A program made the translations under genes and the position numbers. This document shows positions 8,899 through 17,451 of a stretch of DNA of 64,000 nt, in pieces. Origin of the DNA: Sphingomonas ginkgonis (GTDB lineage Bacteria > Pseudomonadota > Alphaproteobacteria > Sphingomonadales > Sphingomonadaceae); the NCBI RefSeq assembly GCF_003970925.1, contig NZ_RWJF01000001.1, forward strand, positions 1,482,501-1,546,500, in the 5' to 3' direction. The first letter of the stretch is position 1. Each line of letters starts with the position of its first letter. The notes beneath the pieces are model-generated. The model saw nothing but the letters and a program-made list of their open reading frames with translations. It made no database searches and was not told where the DNA came from.

Positions 8899-8911
8899 GA
8901 ACAGCCATTCT
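8898..8911. promoter_or_regulatory. Operator-like palindrome AGAAC-N4-ATTCT, copy 1 (GH1 promoter)
   Basis: The 14 bases AGAACAGCCATTCT lie 49-62 bases before the GTG start of the GH1 gene and are identical to the copy at 26844-26857. The motif has a dyad AGAA-N6-TTCT. Five copies lie at promoters of sugar-side genes in this window. Binding by the local TetR protein is inference. Confidence 0.6.
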
Positions 8912-8959
8912 AATCACAGCAGACCGGGACTACCGGCCGCAGAGTTGGGAGAGTAGTTT

Positions 8960-10279
8960 GTGATCGATCGCCGCACCTTCATCGCCGCCACAGCCGCTAC
9001 CGCGGCCGCGCCGGGCGTCGCCGCGCCGCTGCGGTCGGGCGGAGCCTTTCCCGAGGGCTTCCTGTGGGGCGCGGCGACGGCGGCGCACCAGGTCGAGGGC
9101 AACAACGTCAACTCGGACTGCTGGGCGCTTGAGCATGTCACCCCGACGGTGTTCGCCGAGCCGTCAGGCGATGCCGCAAACAGCTTCCAGCTGTGGCCGA
9201 CCGACCTCGACCTGGTCCGCAACATGGGGCTTAACAGCTATCGATTCAGCCTCGAATGGGCGCGGATCGAGCCGGAGCCGGGCGCCTTCTCGACCGCCAT
9301 GCTCGACCATTACAAGGCGATGATCGAGGGCTGCCGAGCGCGCGGGCTGACGCCAATGGTGACCTTCAATCATTTCACGACACCGCGCTGGTTCGCGGCA
9401 CGCGGCGGCTGGACGGCGGCGGACTCGCCGCAGCTGTTTGCGCGCTACTGCGAACGCGCGGCGCGGCATCTCGCCGGTTCGATCGGCTATGCGACGACCT
9501 TGAACGAGCCCAATCTCGCCGGGCTGCTCCAGGAGGTGCTCCCGCCGACGATCGGCCCCCGGCTGGTCGCCGTGGACAAGGCGATGAGCGAGGCGGCGGC
9601 GCGCAAGTTCGACGTTCCCTTGTTCTACGCCGGCAATGGACTCTACGCGCCCGACCCGGCGGTCGTCCGACGCAACCTGCTCGCGGGCCACGCCGCCGGG
9701 CGCGCCGCGATCAAGGCGGTGCGCGGCGACCTGCCGGTCGGCGTCAGCCTGGCGATGCTCGACGAGCAGGCGGCGCCCGGCGGCGAGCGGCTGCGCGACG
9801 CCGCCCGCGAGCGGCTCTATGCGCCGTGGCTTCGGGCGGCCCGCGGCGACGAGTTCGTCGGCGTGCAGAACTACGAGCGCAATGTCTGGGGCCCGGCCGG
9901 CAAGCTGCCCGCCCCGGCTGGTGCGGTGCGCAACTATGCCGGCAATGAAGTCTATGCGGGCTCGCTGGCGGGCACGGTTCGCTATGCCCATTCGGTCGCG
10001 GGCGTGCCGGTCATCGTGACCGAGCATGGCGTCGGCACCGACGACGACCGGGTCCGCGCGGCGCTGATCCCGGCGGCGCTCGCCGAGCTGCGCAAGGCGA
10101 TGGCCGGCGGGGTACCGGTCAAGGGCTATGTCCACTGGTCACTGGTCGACAATTTCGAGTGGGTGTTCGGCTACAAGCCGAAGTTCGGGCTGCACAGCCT
10201 CGACCGAACCACTTTCAAGCGCACGCCCAAGCCGAGCGTTTCCGTCTATTCCGCCATCGCCCGGCGCAACGCCGTCTAG
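8960..10279 (+). CDS. GH1 beta-glucosidase with Tat signal
   Basis: A 439-residue glycoside hydrolase family 1 enzyme. The GTG start is preceded by GGGAGAG (8947-8953). The protein opens with a twin-arginine signal (DRRTFIAATAATAAAPGVAA), so it should be exported folded. The family signature FLWGAATAAHQVEG follows directly. The acid/base glutamate is in TLNEPN (about 183) and the nucleophile in VTEHG (about 354, normally TENG, with His for Asn here). The aglycone-side VHWSLVDNFEWVFGYKPKFGL is typical. It probably removes beta-linked glucose from plant glycosides in the periplasm. An AGAAC-N4-ATTCT site precedes it and a secreted esterase follows after 11 bases. Confidence 0.92.
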   Translation: MIDRRTFIAATAATAAAPGVAAPLRSGGAFPEGFLWGAATAAHQVEGNNVNSDCWALEHVTPTVFAEPSGDAANSFQLWPTDLDLVRNMGLNSYRFSLEWARIEPEPGAFSTAMLDHYKAMIEGCRARGLTPMVTFNHFTTPRWFAARGGWTAADSPQLFARYCERAARHLAGSIGYATTLNEPNLAGLLQEVLPPTIGPRLVAVDKAMSEAAARKFDVPLFYAGNGLYAPDPAVVRRNLLAGHAAGRAAIKAVRGDLPVGVSLAMLDEQAAPGGERLRDAARERLYAPWLRAARGDEFVGVQNYERNVWGPAGKLPAPAGAVRNYAGNEVYAGSLAGTVRYAHSVAGVPVIVTEHGVGTDDDRVRAALIPAALAELRKAMAGGVPVKGYVHWSLVDNFEWVFGYKPKFGLHSLDRTTFKRTPKPSVSVYSAIARRNAV

Positions 10280-10290
10280 GAGAGCTGCCG

Positions 10291-11223
10291 ATGTCGCGCC
10301 TTGTCCCCATGCTCCTGCTCGCCGCGCTCGCGATGGCTCCCGCTGCCGCGCAGCCCGCGGCGACGCCGTCCGACCTCGCGAGGATCTTCACCTTCACCCG
10401 CATTCCCGCAGTCGCCGAGCCGCGCGCGATCCCGCTCATCGCGACGCCCAGCGGGAGCGCCGGGACCGAGCAGTGGGACCGGATGGGCAACGGCCAGCGC
10501 GTGGTCCGCAACGTCACCGCGCCGACGCTGACCCCGTTCCTGCCGGCGCCCGGCAAGGCGACCGGAACCGCGGTGATCGTCGCGCCGGGCGGCGGCTTCA
10601 CCATGTTGTCGATGGACAATGAAGGCTGGCCCGTCGCGCAGTGGCTCGCCGACCATGGCGTCGCCGCTTTCGTGCTCAAGTACCGGCTGCTGCCGACGCC
10701 GGCGGACGAGGCCGGGTTCAGCCGGCAGGTCGCAAGCGTGATGGCGGCGGCCGCCGCCAGCAAGGCCGGGCCGCCGGACATCCAGTCGCCCGCGTCGACC
10801 ACCGACGCGCTCGCCGCGCTGCGGATGGTCCGCGCCCGCGCCGGCGAGTGGGGCGTCGATCCGCGCCGGGTCGGGATGATCGGCTTTTCCGCCGGGGCGA
10901 TGACGACGATGCGCGCCACGCTCTCGCCCGACGCGGCCGCGCGGCCCGACTTCATCGGCTATGTCTACGGCCCGATGCGCGGCATCCAGCCGCCGGCCGG
11001 AGCGCCGCCGATGTTCGCCGCGCTGGCCAACGACGACGGGCTGTTCGGCGGCAGAGGCTTCGAGGTGGTGGAGCGCTGGCGTGCCGCCGGCCGCCCGGTC
11101 GAGCTGCACGCCTACGAGGCGGGCGATCATGGCTTTGGCATGGGCAAGCCGGGCACCACCACCACGCTGCTGATGCCCGAGTTCCTCGCCTGGATGGAGG
11201 CGCGCGGGCTGCTCCGCCGCTAG
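10291..11223 (+). CDS. Secreted alpha/beta hydrolase (acetylesterase-like)
   Basis: A 310-residue exported alpha/beta hydrolase. The ATG at 10291 has AGGAGAG just upstream and starts a Sec signal peptide (MSRLVPMLLLAALAMAPAAA, cut near AQPA). The motifs are APGGGFTMLS for the oxyanion hole, GFSAGAM with the nucleophile serine, ANDDGLF with the aspartate and AGDHGFGM with the histidine. This resembles the acetyl xylan esterase / dienelactone-hydrolase-like proteins found beside bacterial glycosidases, which remove acyl groups from sugars. It forms a pair with the GH1 gene upstream. Its stop overlaps the stop of the convergent FAH gene (shared CTAG, 11220-11223). An upstream ATG at 10159 lies inside GH1 and was rejected. 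Confidence 0.87.
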   Translation: MSRLVPMLLLAALAMAPAAAQPAATPSDLARIFTFTRIPAVAEPRAIPLIATPSGSAGTEQWDRMGNGQRVVRNVTAPTLTPFLPAPGKATGTAVIVAPGGGFTMLSMDNEGWPVAQWLADHGVAAFVLKYRLLPTPADEAGFSRQVASVMAAAAASKAGPPDIQSPASTTDALAALRMVRARAGEWGVDPRRVGMIGFSAGAMTTMRATLSPDAAARPDFIGYVYGPMRGIQPPAGAPPMFAALANDDGLFGGRGFEVVERWRAAGRPVELHAYEAGDHGFGMGKPGTTTTLLMPEFLAWMEARGLLRR

Positions 11224-12182
11224 GACGCGGCGGTCACCACCACGCGTTGCTGGATGACCCCGAAGGGCGAGCGGCCGTCGCTCGCGCGGGCCTCCATCCG
11301 CACCCGGTCGCCGTGCGCCATGAACGGGGTTTGCGGCGCGCCCGCCGCGATGATCTCCGCCGCGCGGACCTCCGAGATGCAGGAGGAGCCGACCTCCGCG
11401 TAGGCCGCGTTGCTGACTGTGCCGGAGCCGATGATCGTGCCCGCGACCAGCTCGCGGGTCCGCGCGGCATGGGCGACGAGCTGGGGGAAGGAGAAGAGCA
11501 TCTCCGCCCCGTTGGCGGCGCCGAAGCGGCAGCCGTTCCACTCGATCTCGAGCGGTAGCGCGACCCGCCCATCGGCCCAGCCCTCGCCGAGCTCGTCGGG
11601 AGTGACCGCGAAGGGCGCGACGCTGCACGGCGGCTTGGCCTGGATCCAGCCAAAGCCGGTTCGCATCTCGATCGGGGCGAGGGTACGCAGCGACCAGTCG
11701 TTGATCTGCACGAGCAGGCGGATGTGGCGCGCCGCCTCGTCCGGCGAGACGCCCATCGGCACGCGGTCGACGATCACCCCATATTCGCCCTCGAAGTCGA
11801 TGCCGAGGCTGGAATCGGGGAAGGGGATGTCGTCGAACGGCCCGTAGAAACGGTCGGACACGCCCTGGTACATGAGCGGCCGGTCGGTCGGCACCGGATC
11901 GAGCCCGAATGCCACCTGCATCAAGCGCCCGTGGGTCTCGAACGCCGAGCCGTCGAGCCATTGCCAGCTGCGGGGCAGCGGCGCGGCGAGCCGGGTCTGG
12001 TCGAGTGGCTCGCCCGAGCGCTCGACCTCGGCCGCCAGCTCGGCGAGGCGCGGCGCCCATTCGTCCCACCATTCGATCGCGCCGAGCAGGTTGCTCCCGG
12101 CCGGGAGCATGCGCTCCCCGTCCCCGGAGACGACGACCAGCGCGCCGTCGGGCGATCCGTCACGCAGGGTGGCGAGCCGCAC
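11220..12182 (-). CDS. Fumarylacetoacetate hydrolase-family protein
   Basis: A 320-residue FAH-fold protein, last gene of the minus-strand aromatic operon. The metal site is GIDFEGEYGVIV (glutamates 131 and 133). Further along are INDWSLR, the FGWIQAKPP lysine loop and the ELVAGTIIGSGTV strand that closes the fold. It resembles the longer fumarylacetoacetase-like subgroup rather than the 277-residue FAH protein at 4851, so the two operons carry different FAH branches. It probably hydrolyses a 2,4-dioxo or acylpyruvate ring-cleavage product. It starts 3 bases after the cyclase gene stop, so the two are co-transcribed. The substrate is unknown. Confidence 0.85.
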   Translation of the reverse strand: MRLATLRDGSPDGALVVVSGDGERMLPAGSNLLGAIEWWDEWAPRLAELAAEVERSGEPLDQTRLAAPLPRSWQWLDGSAFETHGRLMQVAFGLDPVPTDRPLMYQGVSDRFYGPFDDIPFPDSSLGIDFEGEYGVIVDRVPMGVSPDEAARHIRLLVQINDWSLRTLAPIEMRTGFGWIQAKPPCSVAPFAVTPDELGEGWADGRVALPLEIEWNGCRFGAANGAEMLFSFPQLVAHAARTRELVAGTIIGSGTVSNAAYAEVGSSCISEVRAAEIIAAGAPQTPFMAHGDRVRMEARASDGRSPFGVIQQRVVVTAAS

Positions 12183-12185
12183 CTT

Positions 12186-12965
12186 CTACTCCTCGATGAT
12201 CGCGACGGCGCGGGTCCAGCCGGCCGAAGCGCCCTTGATCTTGTGCGGGAAGCAGCTGACCGTGAACCCGTCGGCGGGCAGCGCCTCGAGATTGTGCAGC
12301 TTTTCGAGGTGGCAGTAGCCGATGTCGCGCCCGGCCTTGTGGCCCTCCCAGATCAGCGAATGGTCGCCGGTCTGCTTCACCCGCTCGGCGGTGTAGACGA
12401 ACGGCGCGTCCCAGCTCCATGCGTCAGTGCCGGTCACCCGCACTCCGCGGCTGGTCAGATACATGGTCGCCTCATAGCCCATCCCGCAGCCCTTGCTGAC
12501 GAAGCCGGGATCGCCGAGCGCGCCGCCGGCGGCGGTGTTGACCAGCACGATCTCGAGCGGCCTCAGCTCATGCCCGATCCGGCCCAGCTCGGCCTCGACG
12601 TCGGCGGCGGTGACGACATAGCCGTCGGGAAAGTGGCGGAAGTCGAGCTTGACGCCGGGCTGGAGGCACCAGTCGAGCGGCACCTCGTCGATGGTGATCG
12701 CGCGCTCGCCGCCGCTCATCGTCGGGTGATAGTGCCAGGGGGCGTCGAGGTGGGTGCCGTTATGGGTCGTGAGCGTCACCCATTCCGCAGCGGCGAAACC
12801 GGCGCCGTCGGGCGTGTGCTCGGCGGTCACGCCCGGGAAGAAATGCTGCAGCTCGGCGACCGTTTCGGCATGGGTCTGGTAGCTGATCTTGGGTCGCATG
12901 AAAGGCGGGTCCGTGATCACCTCATTGTCGAGCGTGATCGACAGGTCGACGAGCCGGCGGATCAT
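12186..12965 (-). CDS. Cyclase-family metal hydrolase (kynurenine-formamidase-like)
   Basis: A 259-residue protein of the cyclase / KynB-like family. The signature metal motif is HNGTHLDAPWHYH in the first half, with family positions such as VLVNTAAGG and GVRVTGTDAW later. Members hydrolyse amides, formamides or lactones with Zn or Mn; some act in isatin and aromatic catabolism. The start overlaps the DUF2218 gene stop by ATGA, and an FAH hydrolase gene follows after 3 bases. In this operon it may open a lactone formed after ring cleavage. That role is inference. Confidence 0.85.
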   Translation of the reverse strand: MIRRLVDLSITLDNEVITDPPFMRPKISYQTHAETVAELQHFFPGVTAEHTPDGAGFAAAEWVTLTTHNGTHLDAPWHYHPTMSGGERAITIDEVPLDWCLQPGVKLDFRHFPDGYVVTAADVEAELGRIGHELRPLEIVLVNTAAGGALGDPGFVSKGCGMGYEATMYLTSRGVRVTGTDAWSWDAPFVYTAERVKQTGDHSLIWEGHKAGRDIGYCHLEKLHNLEALPADGFTVSCFPHKIKGASAGWTRAVAIIEE

Positions 12966-13285
12966 TCGCTTTCCCGCCAGTCGTAGCGGAGCGGCGCCTC
13001 GCGGAAGGCGAAGCGGTCAATATGGCGGGCGACAGCGCCCTCGAGGCCCTCGCGCTGGCCGGACGAGCTGGCCTCGATGCGGACGTCGATCGCCTGCTCG
13101 TCGGCGCGAAAGATGACCAGCCCGTCGGCTGGCCAGTCGGCGCCGCGACTGTCGCGCGGGAAGGTGACCGTCCCGCCCTCGGGGGTCTCGGTGACCGCAA
13201 GATTGTGCGACCAATGCTTGAGCAGCTGCGCGACATATTTGCGGCCCTGCGTGGTCTCGACGCGGGCCTTGACAACGAGGGTCAT
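12962..13285 (-). CDS. DUF2218 domain protein
   Basis: A 107-residue protein matching the small DUF2218 family: an N-terminal strand and QLLKHWSHN helix, GGTVTFPRD, and a C-terminal HIDRFAFREAPLRYDW. Some DUF2218 proteins sit beside siderophore or iron genes, but no activity is established. Here it is locked into the aromatic operon by 4-base ATGA overlaps on both sides (membrane protein gene upstream, cyclase gene downstream). There is no signal peptide or membrane segment. A longer frame that runs upstream to 13915 crosses two other genes and was rejected. Confidence 0.75.
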   Translation of the reverse strand: MTLVVKARVETTQGRKYVAQLLKHWSHNLAVTETPEGGTVTFPRDSRGADWPADGLVIFRADEQAIDVRIEASSSGQREGLEGAVARHIDRFAFREAPLRYDWRESE

Positions 13286-13752
13286 GAAGGCACTCCGGAA
13301 TGGGAATGAAAAACGGCGCGAAGCCCAAGCGGGGTGACAATCCCGCCGAGCAGGCCGCCGTAGCCGATCTTGATCAGCAGCGCCGGGGTCCAGGCGATCG
13401 CGGTCCGGGTGGTGAGCGCGAACACCGCGGTCCACAGCAGCACACTGATCCCGGCGGCGAGCAGCGCGGTGGCGACGGCGCGTAGCGGCAGGTTGACCGT
13501 GCCGGCGCCGCTGCCTGGCGGGCCGAAGTGACCCTGCGCCAGCTTGCGGCGGGCGAGCACGCAGGGGACCAGCGTCGCCATCAACGCAACCATGAAGCCC
13601 TGCGGTGCGAAGTCGAGCAGGTAATGGCCGACGCCCCACAGCGGAACCGGGGACGAGCGCCAGAAGACCAGCAGGAAGAAGGCGAGGCTGAGCACCGCAT
13701 TGATGATGACGCTGACGCTGGTCTCGCGGCGGATATGCTCCTGCGTCGTCAA
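13282..13752 (-). CDS. Small integral membrane protein, function unknown
   Basis: A 156-residue protein with four probable membrane segments, near residues 13-32 (VSVIINAVLSLAFFLLVFW), 45-66, 92-113 and 122-145. No family motif was recognised. Its start overlaps the upstream hydrolase gene by ATGA and its stop overlaps the DUF2218 start by ATGA, so it is a true operon member rather than a chance reading frame. A membrane protein inside a ring-cleavage operon may be a permease component or anchor, but its size is too small for a standard carrier. Function is not assigned. Confidence 0.7.
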   Translation of the reverse strand: MTTQEHIRRETSVSVIINAVLSLAFFLLVFWRSSPVPLWGVGHYLLDFAPQGFMVALMATLVPCVLARRKLAQGHFGPPGSGAGTVNLPLRAVATALLAAGISVLLWTAVFALTTRTAIAWTPALLIKIGYGGLLGGIVTPLGLRAVFHSHSGVPS

Positions 13753-14906
13753 GCGGTGCGACCTCCAAGCGTATCGGCGAACCAGTCGGCGATATAGTCA
13801 CGGCCATAGGCCATGTTGTCCGCTCCGACATGCTCCACTCCGCCTTCGCGTGCGGTGAACAGCTTGAGTTCGCGACGAAGCGAGTTGGTGAGCTGGTCGA
13901 AGCTGCGGTGGGCATAGTCGACGCTGATCTGCCGGTCCTTCTCGCCGTGCGTGACGAGAAAGGGAACCCGGATCCGCTCCATCACCCCATCGAGGGTCAT
14001 GTCGCGGCTCTTCTCGTGGAACTCGTCCATGTCGCTTGCCCCGAAGGCCCACATCACGTGCGCCCAGTAATGCGGGACGGGGTTCTCCCCCTCGCGGCGA
14101 AGACGCTTCTGCTGCACCTCGGCCCAGTCGTGATTGGCGCCCCACACCGCCCCCGAGGCGAAGCGCGGCTCATGGGCGACCGCGCGCGGGGCGAAATGCC
14201 CGCCAAGCGAAATGCCGGTCATGCCGACCCGGTCGGGATCGACGTCGTCCTGCTGCTCGAGCCAGTCGACCGCGCTGGACGCCCAATGCTCGCTATGCGG
14301 ATCGACCGGAAGACCCTGAAGGCGGAGCGCCTCGCCGCTGCCGGGCTGGTCGACGCACAGAGTGGAGATGCCGCGGCGGGCGAGCGCCTCAGGGAGGCGC
14401 GACCAGTAGAGCAGCTCCTTGCAGCTATCGAGCCCGTTGCAATACACGACAACCGGCCGCCGGCCTTCGCCCGCTGCCCTTGTGTAGAGCGCGGGCATGG
14501 TGCCGCTTGAAAGCGGGATCTCCACCCGTTCGCGGTCGATCTTGCCGAGGAGGGTGGAGCGGTCGAACGCCTCCCGTGCCTTGGCGTAGGTTTCCCGTCG
14601 GCCGGGATGCCCGTGCCCCTGCATCCGCTCGGCGGTGAACAGGTAGAGCGCGGCGCGCTCCAGCTTGTTGGAGGCGGAGAAGGCGCGGCCGCGCTGCTCG
14701 TCCTCGGCGGCGAGGGCGAGCAGCTTGTCGGCCATCGCCACCCACTGCGCCATGAACTGCGGGGTTCCGGCATCGGCGCCGCTCGCCGCCGCGTCGCGGA
14801 TCGGCTGGCACATGTCGACGATTTCGCCGATCTGCCCGCCGCTCTCCATCGCGATCGCGACCGACAGATTCCAGATATAATTGGGAAAAGGTTCGAATAG
14901 GGCCAA
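13749..14906 (-). CDS. Alpha/beta hydrolase, pseudooxynicotine-hydrolase / FrsA-like
   Basis: About 385 residues. An N-terminal helical cap (FEPFPNYIWNLSVAIAM onward) precedes an alpha/beta hydrolase core with a GISLGGH nucleophile elbow, THGEKDRQ carrying the aspartate and GVEHVGADN carrying the histidine. This cap-plus-core layout is that of 2,6-dihydroxypseudooxynicotine hydrolase, which cuts a C-C bond beside a ketone, and of FrsA-like proteins. In this operon it could cleave a beta-diketone-like ring-fission product. The start is uncertain: the frame has no upstream ATG outside the SnoaL gene, and TTG at 14906 gives a full cap, while the first internal ATG would remove about 18 residues. 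Confidence 0.78.
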   Translation of the reverse strand: MALFEPFPNYIWNLSVAIAMESGGQIGEIVDMCQPIRDAAASGADAGTPQFMAQWVAMADKLLALAAEDEQRGRAFSASNKLERAALYLFTAERMQGHGHPGRRETYAKAREAFDRSTLLGKIDRERVEIPLSSGTMPALYTRAAGEGRRPVVVYCNGLDSCKELLYWSRLPEALARRGISTLCVDQPGSGEALRLQGLPVDPHSEHWASSAVDWLEQQDDVDPDRVGMTGISLGGHFAPRAVAHEPRFASGAVWGANHDWAEVQQKRLRREGENPVPHYWAHVMWAFGASDMDEFHEKSRDMTLDGVMERIRVPFLVTHGEKDRQISVDYAHRSFDQLTNSLRRELKLFTAREGGVEHVGADNMAYGRDYIADWFADTLGGRTA

Positions 14907-14919
14907 GGCGCGTCTTTCG

Positions 14920-15348
14920 TCAGAACATCGGGTGGGAGTTGGCGGCACGCGCGGGAACGGACTGGAGCACGTCCCGATGCTCGACGAAGCGGCCGTGCGC
15001 GAGCCGGTAGAAGTCGGCGACCGCCGCACCGCGCGGGGCATCCGGCGAGCGGACCCGGATGTAGATCGCGGCGAGGTCTCCGTCGACCAGGATGCGCTCG
15101 ACGGTGAAGCGGCGGCCGGGCGACGCGAACATCGGGGCGAGCGCCGCGATCGCCGCGTCGCGCCCGTCGGCGATCCCCGGATTGTGCTGGATGTAATCGG
15201 GCGCGACGAAGCGCTCGAACGCCAGCTTCGGGTTCTTGTCGTGGTAGAAGAGGCGGGCGAATTCCGTGACGATCGTCCGGTTCCCCCGCGTGCCGGTGCC
15301 GGGCAGGGGCGATGCCGACGCCAGTGCCGCGGCCGCGAGCAGGGGCAT
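14920..15348 (-). CDS. SnoaL-like (NTF2-fold) protein, probably exported
   Basis: A 142-residue SnoaL-like polyketide-cyclase-type protein. After a short hydrophobic start (MPLLAAAALASASPLPG) that could be a signal peptide, the NTF2 fold shows FARLFYHDKNPKLAFERFV, the DYIQHNPGIADG motif, a central FTVERILVDGDLAAIYIRV strand and FYRLAHGRFVEHRDVLQ. Relatives include cyclases, dehydratases and isomerases, but many have no known activity. The ATG overlaps the stop of the VOC dioxygenase gene by one base (TGATG), so translation is coupled. Whether it is secreted or the early residues are just the first helix is unclear. Confidence 0.75.
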   Translation of the reverse strand: MPLLAAAALASASPLPGTGTRGNRTIVTEFARLFYHDKNPKLAFERFVAPDYIQHNPGIADGRDAAIAALAPMFASPGRRFTVERILVDGDLAAIYIRVRSPDAPRGAAVADFYRLAHGRFVEHRDVLQSVPARAANSHPMF

Positions 15349-16250
15349 CAGGCCGCCGCCGGCTGGAACAGGCCCTTGTCGGGCTCGGGATGCGGCATGG
15401 TCTGCGGGCCGCCGACCCCGATCCCCCACTGGTCCATGACCTGCGGACCCGGGACGTGGACCTGTGCCTCGTGGGCGTCGAAGTCGACCCGCTCGAGCTC
15501 GGCGGTATATTCGACTGCAAAGCCGTTGGGTGTCACGAAATAGCTGAAGGCATTGTTGCCGGCGGTATGCCGGCCCGGGCCCCACTTGATGTCGACGTCG
15601 GCCTGCCGCAGCCGCGATGCGCCACGCATCATGTCGTCGACGCTCAGCATGTCGTAGGCGATGTGGTTGAAGCACGGTGGCCCGGGGAGAAAGGCGACGC
15701 GGTGGTGCCATTCGTTGCAGCGCAGGAAGGCCATGAAGTCGCCGAGCCAGTCGCTGAGCTTGAAGCCGAGCACGTCGACGAAGAACTGAACCGCCGCCTT
15801 ATGGTCGGGCGAGTGCATGACGATGTGGCTGATCTTCTGGGGAATGCCCTCCCACCGCGTGAGTTCGCGGGCGGTGCCGCGGCGGACGTCGGCGCTGATC
15901 TCGAACGGCAGCCCGTCGGGGTTGAAGAAGCGAAAGCCGTAGCCGCTGCCGAACCCGCCGAGCTCCTTCGGGTCGAACATAATCCGGCAGCCCGCTTCCT
16001 TCACCTTGCGGCAGAGGTCGTCGACCGAGGCGCGGCTGTCGGTGGCGAGGCCGATCACGTCGATTCTCTTCTCGTCCGAGGCACGGAGGCGGACGACGTA
16101 GGGTTCGTCGCTTCCTTCCGCCGCGAAATAGGTCATGCCGTCCTGCTCGCCGGCCAGCTTCAGCCCCCACTTGTCGGCGTAGAAGGCGCGCTCCGCCTCG
16201 AGGTCGGGAACGCCGTAGCCGACGTAGCGGAGCTCGGTCACTCGGGACAT
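15348..16250 (-). CDS. VOC-superfamily extradiol-type dioxygenase
   Basis: A 300-residue two-domain vicinal-oxygen-chelate protein. The second domain has His142 (KISHIVMHS), His196 (FNHIAYD) and Glu247 (FAVEYTAE), a complete Fe(II) triad for extradiol cleavage. It shares WGPGRH and a C-terminal DQWGI with the VOC protein at 3960-4838, so the operons at 752 and 17382 carry paralogous ring-cleavage enzymes. It starts 16 bases after the flavin hydroxylase gene stop, consistent with hydroxylation followed by meta-cleavage. The substrate is not known; the FdeC dioxygenase of flavonoid catabolism is a reasonable comparison by context. Confidence 0.86.
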   Translation of the reverse strand: MSRVTELRYVGYGVPDLEAERAFYADKWGLKLAGEQDGMTYFAAEGSDEPYVVRLRASDEKRIDVIGLATDSRASVDDLCRKVKEAGCRIMFDPKELGGFGSGYGFRFFNPDGLPFEISADVRRGTARELTRWEGIPQKISHIVMHSPDHKAAVQFFVDVLGFKLSDWLGDFMAFLRCNEWHHRVAFLPGPPCFNHIAYDMLSVDDMMRGASRLRQADVDIKWGPGRHTAGNNAFSYFVTPNGFAVEYTAELERVDFDAHEAQVHVPGPQVMDQWGIGVGGPQTMPHPEPDKGLFQPAAA

Positions 16251-16266
16251 AAAATCCTCCTTGAGG

Positions 16267-17382
16267 TCAGACCGGCTTGGCGGTCCGTTCGAACATTTCC
16301 CGGGTCAGCGCCGGGTAATCGAGCGTGTCGCGGCGGCCGAGCTGGAACTCGCCGACCGCGACGCTGCTCTCGACGATGAAGCGGCAGCGGCCCTCGCGGC
16401 GGGCCTGGTAGGCGGCAAAGGCCGGTTCGGGCGCATGGCGGGCGAGCTCGTCGGCGAGCACGATCGAATCCTCAATCGCCATCCCGGCGCCCTGGCCGAG
16501 GTGAGGGGTGGTCCCGTGAACAGCGTCGCCGATCAGCACGACCCGGCCCTTGTGCCACGGCCCCTCGAGGTAGAGCGCCTCGAGCGGCTTGTAGACGACC
16601 GCGCGGTCGTCGGTGATCTGCTCGGCGAGCGCCGCGATCCTCGGAGCGACTCCGGCGAGGCGCTGGCGCATCGCCGCCGCGCGGCCCTCGACCGGCACGT
16701 GCGGGTTGCCCGGCTCGGGCGAGGTCACGAACATGTACATCGTGTCCGCCGAAAGTGGGACGAGGCCGAGCCCGACCCGGCCGGTATAGGCCTGGAGGCA
16801 TTCGACCTCGGCAGGACGCGGGAGATTGTAGCGCCACACCGACTGGCCGGTGAAGGCGGGGCCGGGCGCATCGGGGAAGATGGCGGCGCGGGTCTGCGAA
16901 TAGAGGCCGTCGGCGCCGACCAGCAGGTCGAACCGCTCGCAAGTCCCGTCGGTGAAGCGGACGCCGACGCCGTCGCCGTCGTCCTCGAAGCGCTCGACAC
17001 TGGCCCCGAGGCGGATCTCGGTTCCCGCGCTTCGGGCCGCATCGGCGAGCACGCGCTGCAGCGCGGGCCGGCTGATCCCGAGCTGCGCCGGGTAATCTCC
17101 GCCGGCGAGCCGGGGCGAGGGGATGCTGGCCACCTGCGTCCCGTCGGGCGCGAACATCTCGATCCGGTCGAACGGGTAGGCGGACGCGACATAGGCGTCG
17201 AGCAGGCCCAGCGAGGCGATCGCACGGACGACATTGGCCTGCTGGATGATGCCGACACCGTAGACGCTCCACTCGGGATCGCGCTCGGCGATGGTAACGG
17301 AGAAGCCGCGCTGGCGCAGCGCGATGGCGCTGGTCAGGCCGCCGATACCGCCGCCGCTGATGAGGATTCTGGCCTGCTGCAT
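16267..17382 (-). CDS. FAD-dependent monooxygenase, salicylate-hydroxylase-like
   Basis: A 371-residue class A flavoprotein monooxygenase and first gene of the minus-strand aromatic operon. It contains the Rossmann motif (ISGGGIGGLTSAIALRQRG), the DG motif (LLVGADGLYSQTR) and the GD motif (VVLIGDAVHGTTPHLGQGAG). Length and motifs fit salicylate or 6-hydroxynicotinate 3-monooxygenase relatives, which hydroxylate an aromatic ring, sometimes with decarboxylation, using NAD(P)H. It should supply a catechol-like substrate to the VOC dioxygenase encoded 16 bases downstream. The 103-base gap before it and the LysR gene beyond suggest LysR control. It differs from the longer MhpA-like hydroxylase at 2013. 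Confidence 0.88.
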   Translation of the reverse strand: MQQARILISGGGIGGLTSAIALRQRGFSVTIAERDPEWSVYGVGIIQQANVVRAIASLGLLDAYVASAYPFDRIEMFAPDGTQVASIPSPRLAGGDYPAQLGISRPALQRVLADAARSAGTEIRLGASVERFEDDGDGVGVRFTDGTCERFDLLVGADGLYSQTRAAIFPDAPGPAFTGQSVWRYNLPRPAEVECLQAYTGRVGLGLVPLSADTMYMFVTSPEPGNPHVPVEGRAAAMRQRLAGVAPRIAALAEQITDDRAVVYKPLEALYLEGPWHKGRVVLIGDAVHGTTPHLGQGAGMAIEDSIVLADELARHAPEPAFAAYQARREGRCRFIVESSVAVGEFQLGRRDTLDYPALTREMFERTAKPV

Positions 17383-17451
17383 CCGCTCCGATCCCGCGGC
17401 GGCGCTACGTGGCGCCGGTCCGTCGATATCGCTTCTACCCGCGGGTGAGTG

